Shown: one piece after another, positions 53,597-63,406 of the stretch
How positions within the stretch are numbered: the stretch's first letter is position 1
Layout: every line of letters begins with the position of its first letter
Origin: Aphrocallistes beatrix
Lineage: Eukaryota; Porifera; Hexactinellida; Sceptrulophora; Aphrocallistidae
Assembly (NCBI GenBank): GCA_963281255.1
Contig: OY725489.1
Coordinates: 1,674,001-1,738,000 of the forward strand
Length of the DNA stretch: 64,000 nt
Direction: 5' to 3'
Made by a program: the position numbers and the translations under genes
Notes under the pieces: generated by a model
Told to the model about the DNA's origin: nothing
The model's database searches: none
What the model saw: the letters and a program-made list of their open reading frames with translations, nothing else

Positions 53597-54361
53597 AAAA
53601 TATCGTCCATAATAGTATACAGGCGTCCGCGGCTGGCAAACACTTTGTGTCCACCGGAGGCGCATTTCAGGCGCCTGGAGTCACATTGATTAGTTATAAG
53701 GGAGGTATAATCTCTAGATACGTTTGTCCTAATGCTATAATCGACATAGCACAAAATTTGTCAATTTTTAATTTTGATGCGTAATGATGACGTCATAACA
53801 AAGTGCTGTGTCATCATTTTTTGATTATAGTTGCATCATATGTGAGGTATATTCATATACACATTCTATTAAAATTTCAGCGTTCTATCCCCTAAAATGG
53901 CTGAGTTATGTTCGAAAAACTGAAATTTCTAATTATTATAAATAGTGACAATGACGTCATAATTCCATGATGAGTTGACATTTTTGTCTGAGGTCAGAAC
54001 ATGTGTGTGGAGTCATAGCCAAAAGATTCCTACATGCCAAAAATCAGCTTTCTGTGCCTTGCAGTTTCTTCAATCAATTCGCTGAAATTTTAATTGAATG
54101 TGTATATGAATATACCTCACATATGATGCAACTATCATCAAAAAATGATGACACAGCACTTTGTTATGACGTCATCATTACGCATCAAAATTAAAAATTG
54201 ACAAATTTTGTGCGATGTCAATTATAGCAGTAGGACAAACGTATCTAGAGATGATATCTCCCTTATAACTAATCAATGTGACTCCAGGCGCCTGAAATGC
54301 GCCTCCGGTGGACACAAAGTGTTTGCCTGCCGCGGACGCCTGTATACTATTATGGACGATA
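53597..54361. mobile_element. Head-to-head pair of family A 3' halves forming a foldback
   Basis: The left copy (53597-54080, minus) and right copy (54083-54361, plus) are inverted, with stem-loop ends pointing outward. Outermost bases ATCGTCCATAATAGTATACAGG and their complement do not belong to other family A copies. Arms of about 285 bases are nearly identical. TGACGTCA sites lie near 53785, 53950 and 54165. The usual GCGCTTG end is replaced by GCGGACGCCTG. Confidence 0.75.
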
Positions 54362-55423
54362 GTTAAAATGGTCACATTTTGGCTTTTTTGGGTTTACCGC
54401 GAAAACATCAATGAAAGAGTCCAGGAGAACCTGCAACTGCTTTTTCTCACTAGTCTCAAGTTCTGGGTTGATATTCCAGCCTCCTTGTATAGTGATGTCT
54501 GTCTTCGATGTTATTTGCGCCACTCTAGCACGAGACAAAGTCCAACCTCCGTTTAAATTAGCTTCAGTATCTTTCCATTTATTCCCTAGTCTGATGCGGT
54601 AGTTATCCCAATCGAATTCCGTGCAATGAAACTTTCGTAAGAAGTCCCTTCCGAGGATAAAGAAAGACTGTGCGCAGAATAATACTTGCAACTTCTGACC
54701 GACAACCTGTCCGTCCCCGACATCGATTGTTACTACGACTTCCCTACATACTTCAACAGGGTTGTCATCTAGTCCTTGGATCTGACCTCTGCAACCTGCA
54801 AATCCAATTCCCAAATTTCCAAGTGAAAACTTGTCAATTATCGACGGTTGGGCCCCCGAATCCAGCATTGCGGTCGATTCCTTCCCGTTCACCCTCACTG
54901 TGACCAAAATTCCAGCTTCTTTGACTGTGCCTGACACCCTTCCGACTCGTTTCCTATTACAAGGATATTTCCCTTTTGCACTCCCTCAAACTATGACCTA
55001 AGTGTCCACATTTCGAGCAATGTCTCCTTGGACATAACCTTATCAAAATGCCCAACCTCGGCACATATAAAACATGCGTTACCCCTCGGCTTGTGGCTAG
55101 TTTTCATATTTTCCCCTAGTCGACGATCCTGTTTTTGGTAAAGCGTTCGTTTGATATAATTCACTTCACAACCAGCGTCTACCTTACTTGATGATAAGGT
55201 GACGTTATTTCCAGACGTCGCCGATCCTCCAATAATGGTGTAACTGCTGCCCTAAAGAGAGGTGCCCACTCACTGATCAAGTCATCTTTTTGAAGCGGGG
55301 GGATAGCTAAGTTCGGAATGGTACCTGGCGTCCATCTAGCTTGTTTCCTCCACCCGGACTCATCTTCCTCTTGATTGATCATCCATTCGACTTAACTTCT
55401 CCCTCTGAAAATTCATGAGCCAT
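54362..55423 (-). pseudogene. Ty3/gypsy gag-protease region
   Basis: Minus strand from an ATG at 55423: a gag-like segment (TIPNLAIPPLQKDDLISEWAP), two CCHC zinc knuckles near 55000-55090 (CFIC...H and CSKCGHLGH...C, in different frames), then an open stretch of 195 codons with the aspartic protease (AMLDSGAQPSIID, ILGRDFLRKF) and the start of the RT linker. Frameshifts lie near 55380, 55175 and 55030. The element stops at the foldback pair at 54361. Confidence 0.82.
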
Positions 55424-55980
55424 CTTGATGTACAGGAATATGCAATTTGCATTTACGTATGTAATGAAACCAGTTAGCACAAACGATATCTGGCGTTTAA
55501 TAATTTCGTACGAGAAATACAAATTGCAAATGAGAAGTTCTCCTTGCTGTCCTATTAATTTGCCTACGTATATATGCTACACACTTACTACTATCAATGA
55601 ACTACGGCCGTCGCCTATACACACAAACTTGATTCTACCAATTCGCTGATTTACAAATCAACATTGACAACACGTTTACATTACACCACACTCTCCCTCC
55701 ATTAATATGGGAACTAATTTGCTTGATCCCCTTGAGCCATTTTTCCTCACCATCTCACTGGATCTCCGAACAACTGGGTCTTCTTCGTCTCTCTGGTAGA
55801 TCGTCTCGGGATTTGATTTAGGAATGGCTTATCCAAGCCCCTTTCGTCTCCATCAACCAAACTATGGTTTTCAGAGGGCGATGTAATTTGTTTCTCTTTA
55901 CTGTGTGAGCCTTCTTGTAGATACCGTTGGAGAATCTTGGATCGTTACGTTTCCCTCCTGGGCGCATTTTTAACCTTATT
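55424..55980 (-). other. Possible leader and 5' LTR region of the gypsy element
   Basis: Upstream of the gag start on the minus strand lies about 280 bases with a TGTGGTGTAATG start near 55692, which would suit an LTR beginning with TG, but a second LTR was not found. The rest is unassigned. Confidence 0.25.
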
Positions 55981-55981
55981 A

Positions 55982-56255
55982 CAGTGAACCCTCGCTAATC
56001 CGAACATGAAATTTAAAAAATATCAGCGAGTTTTTTTTATAAACGAAAGTAGATACGACAATGCGATCGATTAATGAAACCAATTAACTATTTAATTCGA
56101 TCATTTTGAATGCGGTCTATGTACTTGTTCAGATTATCGAGGTATACCCTAAAACCCAAAATATATGTATCATTTGCATTCCGATATTCAGATTAGTGAA
56201 ATTCGGATTAGCGAAGTTCGGATTAGCGAGAGTTCAGATTAGCGTGGGTTCACTG
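55982..56255. mobile_element. pogo/Tigger-like MITE, 274 bp
   Basis: Ends CAGTGAACCCTCGCTAATCCG and CAGATTAGCGTGGGTTCACTG, flanked by TA. The word TTCGGATTAGCGA is repeated three times near the right end. Related to the element at 63070. Confidence 0.82.
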
Positions 56256-56353
56256 TACTTAACGATTTTTTTCAATTCATATTTCGTCTAGTGTGTAGTT
56301 ATACTAATACGCATCCTTACTATTAAAACTCGATTAATGTTTGTATATATATA

Positions 56354-56828
56354 CACTGCCCGGACAAAAGTATTCGACCACCACGAAAACTTACATACAA
56401 ATAGTATTAAATTAGATCTTTTTAAGAAGGAACATGTCCCTAAACAGTAGAAAATACTCTATTTTTTAGTTCAAATTCGCAATCTACACATTATAATGAC
56501 TCATAATTGAGAGTTTCAACTCAATTACATATTCTTATGTTGAAAATTATGAACCTATGCCACTTTGTGTCACTAAACGCCATCATATATAATGGCTGTG
56601 ACTTGGGACAAGTAGCATCAAGTAGCAAATGTTGATATTTATTAACTTGGGAGTTAGTAATTAAGCTGAGGCTATCAATTATGAATAATTAGAATGTGTA
56701 GTTTACGAATTTGAAATAAAAAATAGAGTATTCCTTACAGTTTGAGAACATATTCCTTTATGAATAGACCCACTTTAACACTATTTGTATGGCAGTTTCT
56801 GTGGTGGTCGAATACTTTTGTCCGGGCA

Positions 56829-56831
<3 letters not shown>
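56354..56831. mobile_element. Tc1-like MITE, 478 bp
   Basis: Ends CACTGCCCGGACAAAAGTATTCGACC and its complement, TA on both sides. GGACAAAAGTATTCG is a typical Tc1-group terminal sequence. No transposase inside. Confidence 0.88.
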
Positions 56832-56865
<34 letters not shown>

Positions 56866-56868
<3 letters not shown>

Positions 56869-57374
56869 TCGACTCTCGTTAACACGTACACCAAGGGACC
56901 GTGGAGATTTGTACTCCTTATCCGGAGTACGTATTAACCGAAATACGTACATAGTCACATTTGTCCAAAATACTTAATATACATAGTGATAACTACGTGA
57001 GAGTAAGAAATTGTACTTGTCAAATAGAGAACTCATTATCCATGTTGTATTAACGAGATTCGACTGTATTTTCATTGAGAAATATCTGTTTAGTATCTAT
57101 CTACGTACATACTACGTACCATATTCAAAGTGCTTGTAGGCACACACCTGTTCGTATTATCCGTGTTCGTATTAACCGATGTATTTAGTATTGAAAACGC
57201 ACTGAAGGGGACCCACAAATCGTACTTATTATCCGATATTTCGTCTTATCCGTGTTCGTGTTAACCGGAGTTCGTTTGTATATATTTTACCATAGATTAG
57301 ATTGGGGAATCAAAACTTGTACTTCTTATCCGATTGTACTCCTTATCCGTGTTCGTATTAACGAGAGTCAACTG
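56866..57374. mobile_element. pogo-like MITE, 509 bp
   Basis: Ends CAGTCGACTCTCGTTAA and TTAACGAGAGTCAACTG, TA on both sides. Inside are repeats of CTTATCCG and GTATTAACCG; an inner AACGAGATTCGACTGTA at 57052 is an extra terminal-like sequence, so it may be a compound of two units. Confidence 0.82.
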
Positions 57375-57376
57375 TA

Positions 57377-57417
<41 letters not shown>

Positions 57418-58084
57418 TATATATATCTGTAACGAATTGATTGAAGAAACTGCCAGGCGTAGGAGGTTGATTTTTGGCATGTGGGAGTCTTTTGGCTATG
57501 GCTCCAGTAAGTTCTGAGCTCAGACGAAAATGTCGACTCATCATTGAATTATGACGTCATTGTCACATTTTTAAAAGTTAAGCAACACAGTTATTCGAGC
57601 TTAACTCAGCCATTATAGGAGACAAGCGCGCTTCGCTCGCTTGCGCTGCGCGGCTAGCGGACACTCCCTTCGGTCGCCTAGGGGTGACATTGGTTAATTA
57701 AACGGGATATATCATCTCTAAATATGTCCATCTTAGTTTTAAAATCGATATCACTCGAGAAATCACCAAATTTGTCAATTATAAAATTTTTTTGATGCGT
57801 AATGATGACGTCATAACAGAGTGATGAGTCATCATTTTTTGATAGTTGCATCATATGTGAGTTATATTAATATACACATTCTATTAAAATTTCAGCCTTC
57901 TATCTCCAATAATGGCTGAGTTATGCCCGAATAACTGTGTTGCTTAACTTTTAAAAATGTGACAATGACGTCATAATTCCATGATGAGTAGACATTTTGC
58001 TCTGAGCTCAGAACTTACTGGAGCCATAGCCAAAAGACTCCCACGGTAATGCGGAAATGGTCCGACTTTTCGAAAAAGGAAATA

Positions 58085-58549
58085 CAGTCGAAATCGGGTT
58101 ATTTTGTCCATTTGATTACACTTCCAAAACGACAAAATAACCCGATAGACAAAATAAACTAATAGACAAAATAATCCGATAGACAAAAAATCCGACAGGC
58201 ATAAAATCCGATGGTTGCATATAATTAGTAACAAATAACAGGGTAAGTGTTATTCTATTCTTACACAAGTACTACAAAGAGAAAAATTGTTAGTTTTGTT
58301 GCACATAGTCTCTTATGTCGCCCTGCTTTAACAAAATAACAGCTAATATAAAATAAAGGACAAAATAAGCCAACAAATTATCAATTGTTTACACCCCAGA
58401 TAGACAAAATAAGACAAAAAAACCCGAAGACAAAAAAATCCGATTATTTTATAATTGAATTATGAATAAAACAATTTTTACACTGATTTGACGACAAAAT
58501 AACCCAATGGGACAAAAAAACCCGGTGTCAAAATAACCCGATTTCGACT
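58085..58549. mobile_element. pogo-like MITE with iterated GACAAAATAACCCGATA words
   Basis: Ends CAGTCGAAATCGGGTTATTTTG and CAAAATAACCCGATTTCGACT, TA at 58083-58084; the right TA is lost. GACAAAATAA(C/T)CCGATA-type words occur about ten times inside, in both halves. Confidence 0.75.
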
Positions 58550-58560
58550 TTTTATCATTA

Positions 58561-59033
58561 CAAGCGCGCTTCGCTTGCTTGTGCTGCGCGGCTGACGGAC
58601 ACTTTGTGTCCGCCGGAGGCTCCCTCCGGTCGCCTACGGTCACCATTGATTAATTATAAGGGAGATAACATCTCTAAATACGTCTGTCCTACTATTATAA
58701 TCGATATCGCAAGAAAAAGCACCGAATTTGACAATTTTTAAAATTTTGATGAGTAATGATGACGTCATAACAAAGTGATGTGTCATCATTTTTTGATGAT
58801 AGTTATGCTCGAATAAATGTATTGCTTAACTTTTTAAAATGTGACAATGACGTCATAATTCCATGATGAGTCGACATTTTGCTCTGAACTCAGAACTTAC
58901 TGGAGCCATACCTAAAAGACTCCCACATGCCAAAAATAAGCTTTCTGTGCCTGACAGTTTCTTCAATCAATTCGTTACATATATATATATATATATACAC
59001 AAACAAACAATAATCGAGTTTTAATAGTAAGGA
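58561..59033 (-). mobile_element. Helitron-like family A copy, internally deleted, minus strand
   Basis: Ends intact: TCCTTACTATTAAAACTCG at 59033 and GCGCGCTTG at 58561, between A and T. About 100 internal bases are missing compared with full copies (the GAAGGCTGAAATT block), but two TGACGTCA sites remain (near 58848 and 58757). Confidence 0.85.
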
Positions 59034-59199
59034 TGATTAATGGTTTTTTATTCGAGCTATTTCCTTTTTTGGAAAGTCGAACTATTTCCGGTTTTGGTTC
59101 GAACTATTTCCACCATACCAATCCCACATGCCAAAAATTAGCTTTCTGTGCCCGGCAGTTTCTTCAATCAATTCGTTACAGAGATGTACGTATATATAT

Positions 59200-59222
59200 C
59201 TATATATCTATATATCTATATA

Positions 59223-59300
<78 letters not shown>
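59200..59300. repeat. (TA)n microsatellite in family A
   Basis: A long TA tract with a few TATC units, the longest in the window; overlapping (IY)n frames are artefacts. Confidence 0.95.
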
Positions 59301-59302
<2 letters not shown>

Positions 59303-59419
59303 CACAAACATTAATCGAGTTTTAATAGTAAGGATAGAAGGCTGAAATTTTAATAGAATCTGTATACTGTTAAAATAAATATGGACGGATTCACTAATTG
59401 AAAAGTTCAAGTTTTTACT

Positions 59420-59565
59420 GGTAGAAGGCTATTCTGATTAGAGGAGGTGTATTCATTTCCCATAGAAATAACGTTATTTCACTAATCCGAACAAATTCAC
59501 TAATCGGAACGGTTCAGATTTCTTTGAGACAGGGCTTTTCGGATTAGCGATGTGTACTGTATTAT
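59420..59565. mobile_element. Decayed relative of the CGCTAATCCGAAC MITE
   Basis: CACTAATCCGAACAAATTCACTAATCGG and TTTTCGGATTAGCGATGTGTACTGTA match inner and right-end words of the elements at 55982 and 63070. The left end is unclear. Confidence 0.5.
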
Positions 59566-59574
59566 AAGAATGAC

Positions 59575-60066
59575 TTGTCTGCAACCAGACTCCCTGCAGT
59601 CAACTTCCACATTGACTCCCTTAGTTTGGATGATTATGGCCCTTGATACAAGGGTGATAACGAATCTCCTCGATTCATAGCCTGTACGAGAACTACATCA
59701 CCCACCTGGAACTTTCTGTGTGATTTTCCTCGGTCATAATATTCCTTTTGTTTGGTCTTGGCCTGAGTCGTGTTTGACTCAATCTCCCGATGCAATGCCT
59801 CGTTCCAGGATTGAAAATTCCAAAGCTCTTTTGCATTTGAATCCAGGCTCGATTAAGGGTAACCACAGATCTACCCGAGATCTCAGACATGTCCCATACA
59901 TGGCTTTATGAGGAGATACTCCTGTACTAGTGTTTACCAACGAGTTCATAGTAAAAGTTACTTCATCTACCAACATAGGCCAATTGCTCTTAACGATCTC
60001 CAGGTCTTCCAGTAAAACATCTCATTACTTGTTTAAAACTTTCAACTGACCGCTCGGCCTGACCGA
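59575..60066 (-). pseudogene. Ty3/gypsy integrase C-terminal half
   Basis: Minus strand from 60066: GQAERSVESFKQVMRCF (core helix with the Glu of DDE type), EVTFTMNSLVNTSTGVSPHKAMYG (conserved end of the core), then KEYYDRGKSHRKFQVGDVVLVQAM (C-terminal binding domain). A frameshift lies near 59985 and stops occur below 59640. It joins directly to a second type of integrase at 60067. Confidence 0.78.
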
Positions 60067-60765
60067 CCTGATCACAGAAGAAGGGAGGAGTACTCAATTA
60101 CCTGTGACTGCTCGAAAGCAATAGATAGGTCGTCCTCCGTCTTGAGTGAGTCAATCATCTCCGTAGGCAGCATCGTGTATGAAGCCAGGTCAGGAGGTTT
60201 CCTCCCATAACGAACACAGTATGGAATCCTACCAACACCACTATGATAAACCGTATTCTTACTATACTGAACAAATTTCAATTCATTCACCCACTCATTC
60301 ATTGGCTTGCCCAGGGATGTGAAGCGTGTAAACAGCTGCTTCTTAAAGTCCTGGTTGGCTCGCTCCACAATCCCTTGGGCGGCGAGGTCTCCCGTGTATG
60401 AAGCGGGTATTCTTCCAGAGTTTAGCCACGACAGAGTACAGCTCCTTGTTCTTAAATTCCCCTCCATTATCCGTGTGCAAGATGTGTGACGGACCATGTT
60501 CACACAAGATGTGGATACCAACTGCTCGGCCACTTCCTCTGCTGACTTGGTCTTAACTGCTTTCAGAACGATAAACTTACTGAAAAGTCCTGGTAATTAA
60601 GGATATACTTGTAGCCGTTATCTTCACCATGCACATGTTGACTAGGTCAGCTTGTTCGCGCATCCCTACAGAGGGAGGGATGATAGGCTTATGGATAATC
60701 TCATTGAGGATTTTCTTCGCTGCTTGTCTACTAAACACTTGCCCTCGCTAATTTTTTTCCAATTC
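60067..60765 (-). pseudogene. Integrase core of Ginger/KRBA2-like type
   Basis: Minus strand from 60765: NEIIHKPIIPPSVGMREQADLV, a frame-shifted core (LNYQDFF, KAVKTKSAEEVAEQLVS, TDNGGEFKNKEL), then QGIVERANQDFKKQLFTR and FVQYSKNTVYHSGVGRIPY. These words are typical of the integrase branch found in Ginger transposons and the KRBA2/SCAND3 host genes, distinct from the gypsy integrase next to it. At least two frameshifts. The lead-in resembles exon 3 of the gene at 39668. Confidence 0.65.
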
Positions 60766-60829
60766 ATAGTTTCTGACTTGATGTTCTGAATCAGTTAGAA
60801 ATCTATGCTGTACTATTATAATGCATAGT

Positions 60830-61370
60830 CAAAGAGTCAGCGAGTCAACGATACTATTTACACCCCGGGAGAAAAAGGGAGAAGTATACATTTGACGAGA
60901 AAAAGGCGTTTGGAGAATTGGTGAAGAAATGTAAAGAGGAATACCAAATAGAACTAAAAGAGATCTCGATAGTAAAAAATATGATAAAAAAAGAAAAGGG
61001 CATATTTTAGTGACACCTACATGGTGACCCCTTGCGAAGTCTGTTCGTTTGTTCTATGCCGATCTCAAGGACGCTAAAAACCGTGACCAACACTTTCAAA
61101 GCGCTATCAAACTTGCTGAACGCTGCTACAATAGTTGAGCTGAGCTTGATGATTGCACCAAGCCTCCTGCCAAAATATTTCGAGCATCTGGAGGTGGAAG
61201 AAAAAGTCAGGCACCTGAATTGAGAGATGCACTATTCCAATGGTTCATTGATTTATGAGGAAAGTTTAAAGGGCGGCTATCAAAGAAGATGTTTCAATTG
61301 AAAGCTCAAGGACTGTATGAAAATTGATTGAGAGATAATCCAGTTCCATCTAGTGAAATATTACAGTAAT
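60830..61370 (+). pseudogene. Possible DNA-transposon remnant with a pogo-type DNA-binding region
   Basis: Frames near 60890-61000 (FDEKKAFGELVKKCKEEYQI) and 61150-61320 (FRASGGGRKSQAPELRDALF, GRLSKKMFQLKAQGLYEN) resemble the helix-turn-helix lead-in of pogo/Tc5-like transposases (G-G-R-K then P-E-L...L..W). Stops interrupt. No catalytic core. Confidence 0.4.
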
Positions 61371-61509
61371 AGTTTCGCTCCGATCTCGATCCTCACAAAG
61401 GATCACGATCCGGATCTTTCGATCATGGATAGAAATATACTAGTGACCCAACTATCTACATATACTATGATATGCTTAATTTATTGATCTTAAATGATGT
61501 ATTTTTACT

Positions 61510-61680
61510 CTATAACGAGCTGCTTCACTTGCTCACGTTCCGCGGCTTGCGAACGCAACGCGTTCGCCGTTTCGCCCTTTGGACGTGCCATTCTACATTT
61601 AATCTCATTACTTGGACTCGGACCTTCGGTCTTCATTTGATTTATTCCTCTGTATAGCTTTGAGAGCAATTTCCTATCGA
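61510..61680 (+). mobile_element. Helitron-like family B 3' end
   Basis: TTGCGAACGCAACGCGTTCGC and GTTTCGCCCTTTGGACG are GC-rich stem-forming words, followed by CCATTCTACATTTAATCTCATTACTTGGACTCGGACCTTCGG, which matches 40880-40930. The flanks differ, so both are copies of one repeat. Confidence 0.55.
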
Positions 61681-61771
61681 TATTTGAGAGGTATTATTAA
61701 TTAAACATACGTTAGCAAAAAAAAAATAGACAAACAAACAAAACATATTACAATTGTGGTCTAATAATTTA

Positions 61772-62548
61772 TCTTATATATTAAAATGCTAGGATATTTG
61801 TTTGTTTGTTTGTTTGTTTGTTTGTCCGAATTGATTGAAGAATTGGCAAGTCGTAGAAATACGAAAATTGGTATGTAGGTGTGAAATGATGAATCTAGGA
61901 TTAAGTTCGAAAAGCTGAGCGAAATTTTCACACCTCTGCAAAAAAATGGAAAACAATTTGTCACACCTTTTCTATACAATACTATGTACGGCTTCAATAT
62001 CACAATAGAAATAATTATATGACAATATTGTAGGCTGTAATTGCAATTAATACTTCAAAGCAATAACTTATATAAATGTCTCAATTATATATTAGTGTAT
62101 GGCAGTTAAAAGGTTATTTGTATATTTTCACACCTTTATGTACATATTTTCACACGATTTGGCGAATTTTGAAATTTATGCTAGAAACTAGCTTCCAACG
62201 GTTGACATGGGGTTTTCAGGGGTGTAGATTTCGAATATCATATTTTCAGATCGATATGATAAATTATTTGTTTACTTTTGTTTACAATAAATACATAAAG
62301 TAAACAAATTACAAAAATAGGTTAGAGATTTGCTTCCAACGGTTGACATGGGGTTTTCAGAGGTGTAGATTTCGAATATCATATTATCGGATCCATATGA
62401 ATTTCATTGACCTTTGTTTCCAATATATATATAAAGGGAAAAAAATCCAAAAATAGTTTAGATTGAGTAACTCCAGGCGCCCGCAGGGCGACACTGCGGA
62501 TACGCAGTGTCTGCAAGCCGCACAGCGCAAGCAAGCAAAGCGCGCTTG
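61772..62548 (+). mobile_element. Helitron-like element, candidate full length (family C)
   Basis: Starts TCTTATATATTAAAATGC after an A, followed by TTTGTTTGTTTGTTTGTCCGAATTGATTGAAGAATTGG, a layout widely seen at Helitron 5' ends. It closes with stem-loops GGCGCCC-GCA-GGGCG, ACACTGCG-GATA-CGCAGTGT and CAAGC/GCTTG, ending GCGCGCTTG before T. 777 bp, non-coding. Its second stem uses different bases from family A but pairs equally well. Confidence 0.7.
62165..62435. repeat. Tandem duplication inside family C, period about 140 bp
   Basis: GCTTCCAACGGTTGACATGGGGTTTTCAG and GTGTAGATTTCGAATATCATATT occur twice, each followed by a TTTGTTT(A/C)CAAT end. Confidence 0.8.
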
Positions 62549-62549
62549 T

Positions 62550-63067
62550 ATTATTAAATCACAATTGTTGTCTGTTTGCTTGTTCGATGCTAAGGTATGC
62601 TTAACTGGATTTTTCAATCTAAATTTATCAGTCTCGAAAAAGTCATACGTATATCTCTATGATTATGGTGTTTATCAAGAAAGTAAACTTGTTTTAATTG
62701 ACATAGGTAACAGTAACTAACGAATGCATGCTATGTAGTTTCAAAAATTGCGACAAATTTACACAATTGTGATATACGCAAATGTGCTGCTCCCCACAGA
62801 ATATACCCTGTATATTCTGAGCTAACCCACTTCATACCAGGGTTTAATCTGTCCTAGGACAGAATATACGGATATGTTCTAGGTCATCCCACTTCCTACC
62901 CCGCTAGCCCGGAATATACCCGGTTACATTCTAATGGGGGTATTCTGGGCTGCTGCACCGATTTCAACCTAGTATTCATACTATGGAACATGTTACATCT
63001 GGAACACGTTAACATCTACCGCGGTGGATATAATGAAACCAAGTATGTATATTTTAAACTTTGGTAT
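62550..63067. other. Intergenic, no gene recognised
   Basis: Short GAATATACC and GTTACATTC words recur around 62800-62960 and may belong to a small MITE (AGAATATACCC near 62800 and GGGGGTATTCTGGGC at 62936), but ends could not be fixed. Confidence 0.35.
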
Positions 63068-63069
63068 TA

Positions 63070-63404
63070 CAGTACACCCTCGCTAATCCGAACAGCTTTG
63101 TTCCAATGTTCGAAAAAATCGTTCGGATTAGTGAATTTGTTCCGATTAGTGAAATAACACTAATTCAATAGGAAATTAATTATAATAAATTTGTTCTGTT
63201 AGAATATCAAAGATATTACTATTTAGCTATGATTTCATATTATATGAGGTTTCTCAATCCTATTGAGAGATTTAAGTTTATATACGTTTATTCATAGTAT
63301 AGAGGCAAATAAAATTATATTTTGGGTGTTAGGATTTTTAGAATGAAGTGTTCGGATTAGCGAGGGTTCGGATTGGCGAGGTTCGGACTATCGAGGGTGC
63401 ACTA
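63070..63404. mobile_element. pogo/Tigger-like MITE, 335 bp
   Basis: Left end CAGTACACCCTCGCTAATCCGAAC, right end CGGACTATCGAGGGTGCACTA, with TA on both sides (63068-63069 and 63405-63406). GTTCGGATTAGCGA-type words repeat near the right end, as in the copy at 55982. Confidence 0.8.
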
Positions 63405-63406
63405 TA

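Larger units (their letters stand above)
56314..57622 (+). mobile_element. Helitron-like family A copy hosting three nested insertions
   Basis: Starts TCCTTACTATTAAAACTCG after an A at 56313. Its TA tract is split by a Tc1-like MITE (56354-56831) and a pogo-like MITE (56866-57374). It runs through AACGAATTGATTGAAG (57432) to AGGAGA at 57622, is interrupted by another family A copy, and resumes at 59335 with TAGAAGGCTGAAATT to about 59369, where it ends. Confidence 0.85.
58045..59122. mobile_element. Unclassified element with cccac duplication, nested
   Basis: Lies inside the preceding family A copy and is flanked by cccac (58040-58044 and 59123-59127). Ends GGTAATGCGGAAAT and ATTTCCACCATACC are loosely inverted, and CGAACTATTTCC words recur at the right. 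It contains a pogo-like MITE and a further complete family A copy. The superfamily is unknown; a 5-bp duplication is inferred from this one case. Confidence 0.5.
57623..59334 (-). mobile_element. Helitron-like family A copy inserted in another copy
   Basis: Minus strand: starts TCCTTACTATTAAAACTCG at 59334 and ends GCGCGCTTG at 57623. The flanks GGAGA (57618-57622) and TAGAAGG (59335 on) join to GGAGATAGAAGG, exactly the uninterrupted text of sister copies (for example near 15355 or 14845). The insertion therefore lies between A and T with no duplication, as expected for Helitrons. The copy itself is interrupted by 58045-59122. Confidence 0.9.

Noticed and set aside
53491..53784. Small frames on both strands with similar text at 54178-54375
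   Set aside because: These are translations of family A repeat arms; the similarity comes from the repeat, not from a gene family.
59033..59345. Frames giving (IY)n proteins
   Set aside because: They arise from the TA tract of a Helitron-like repeat.
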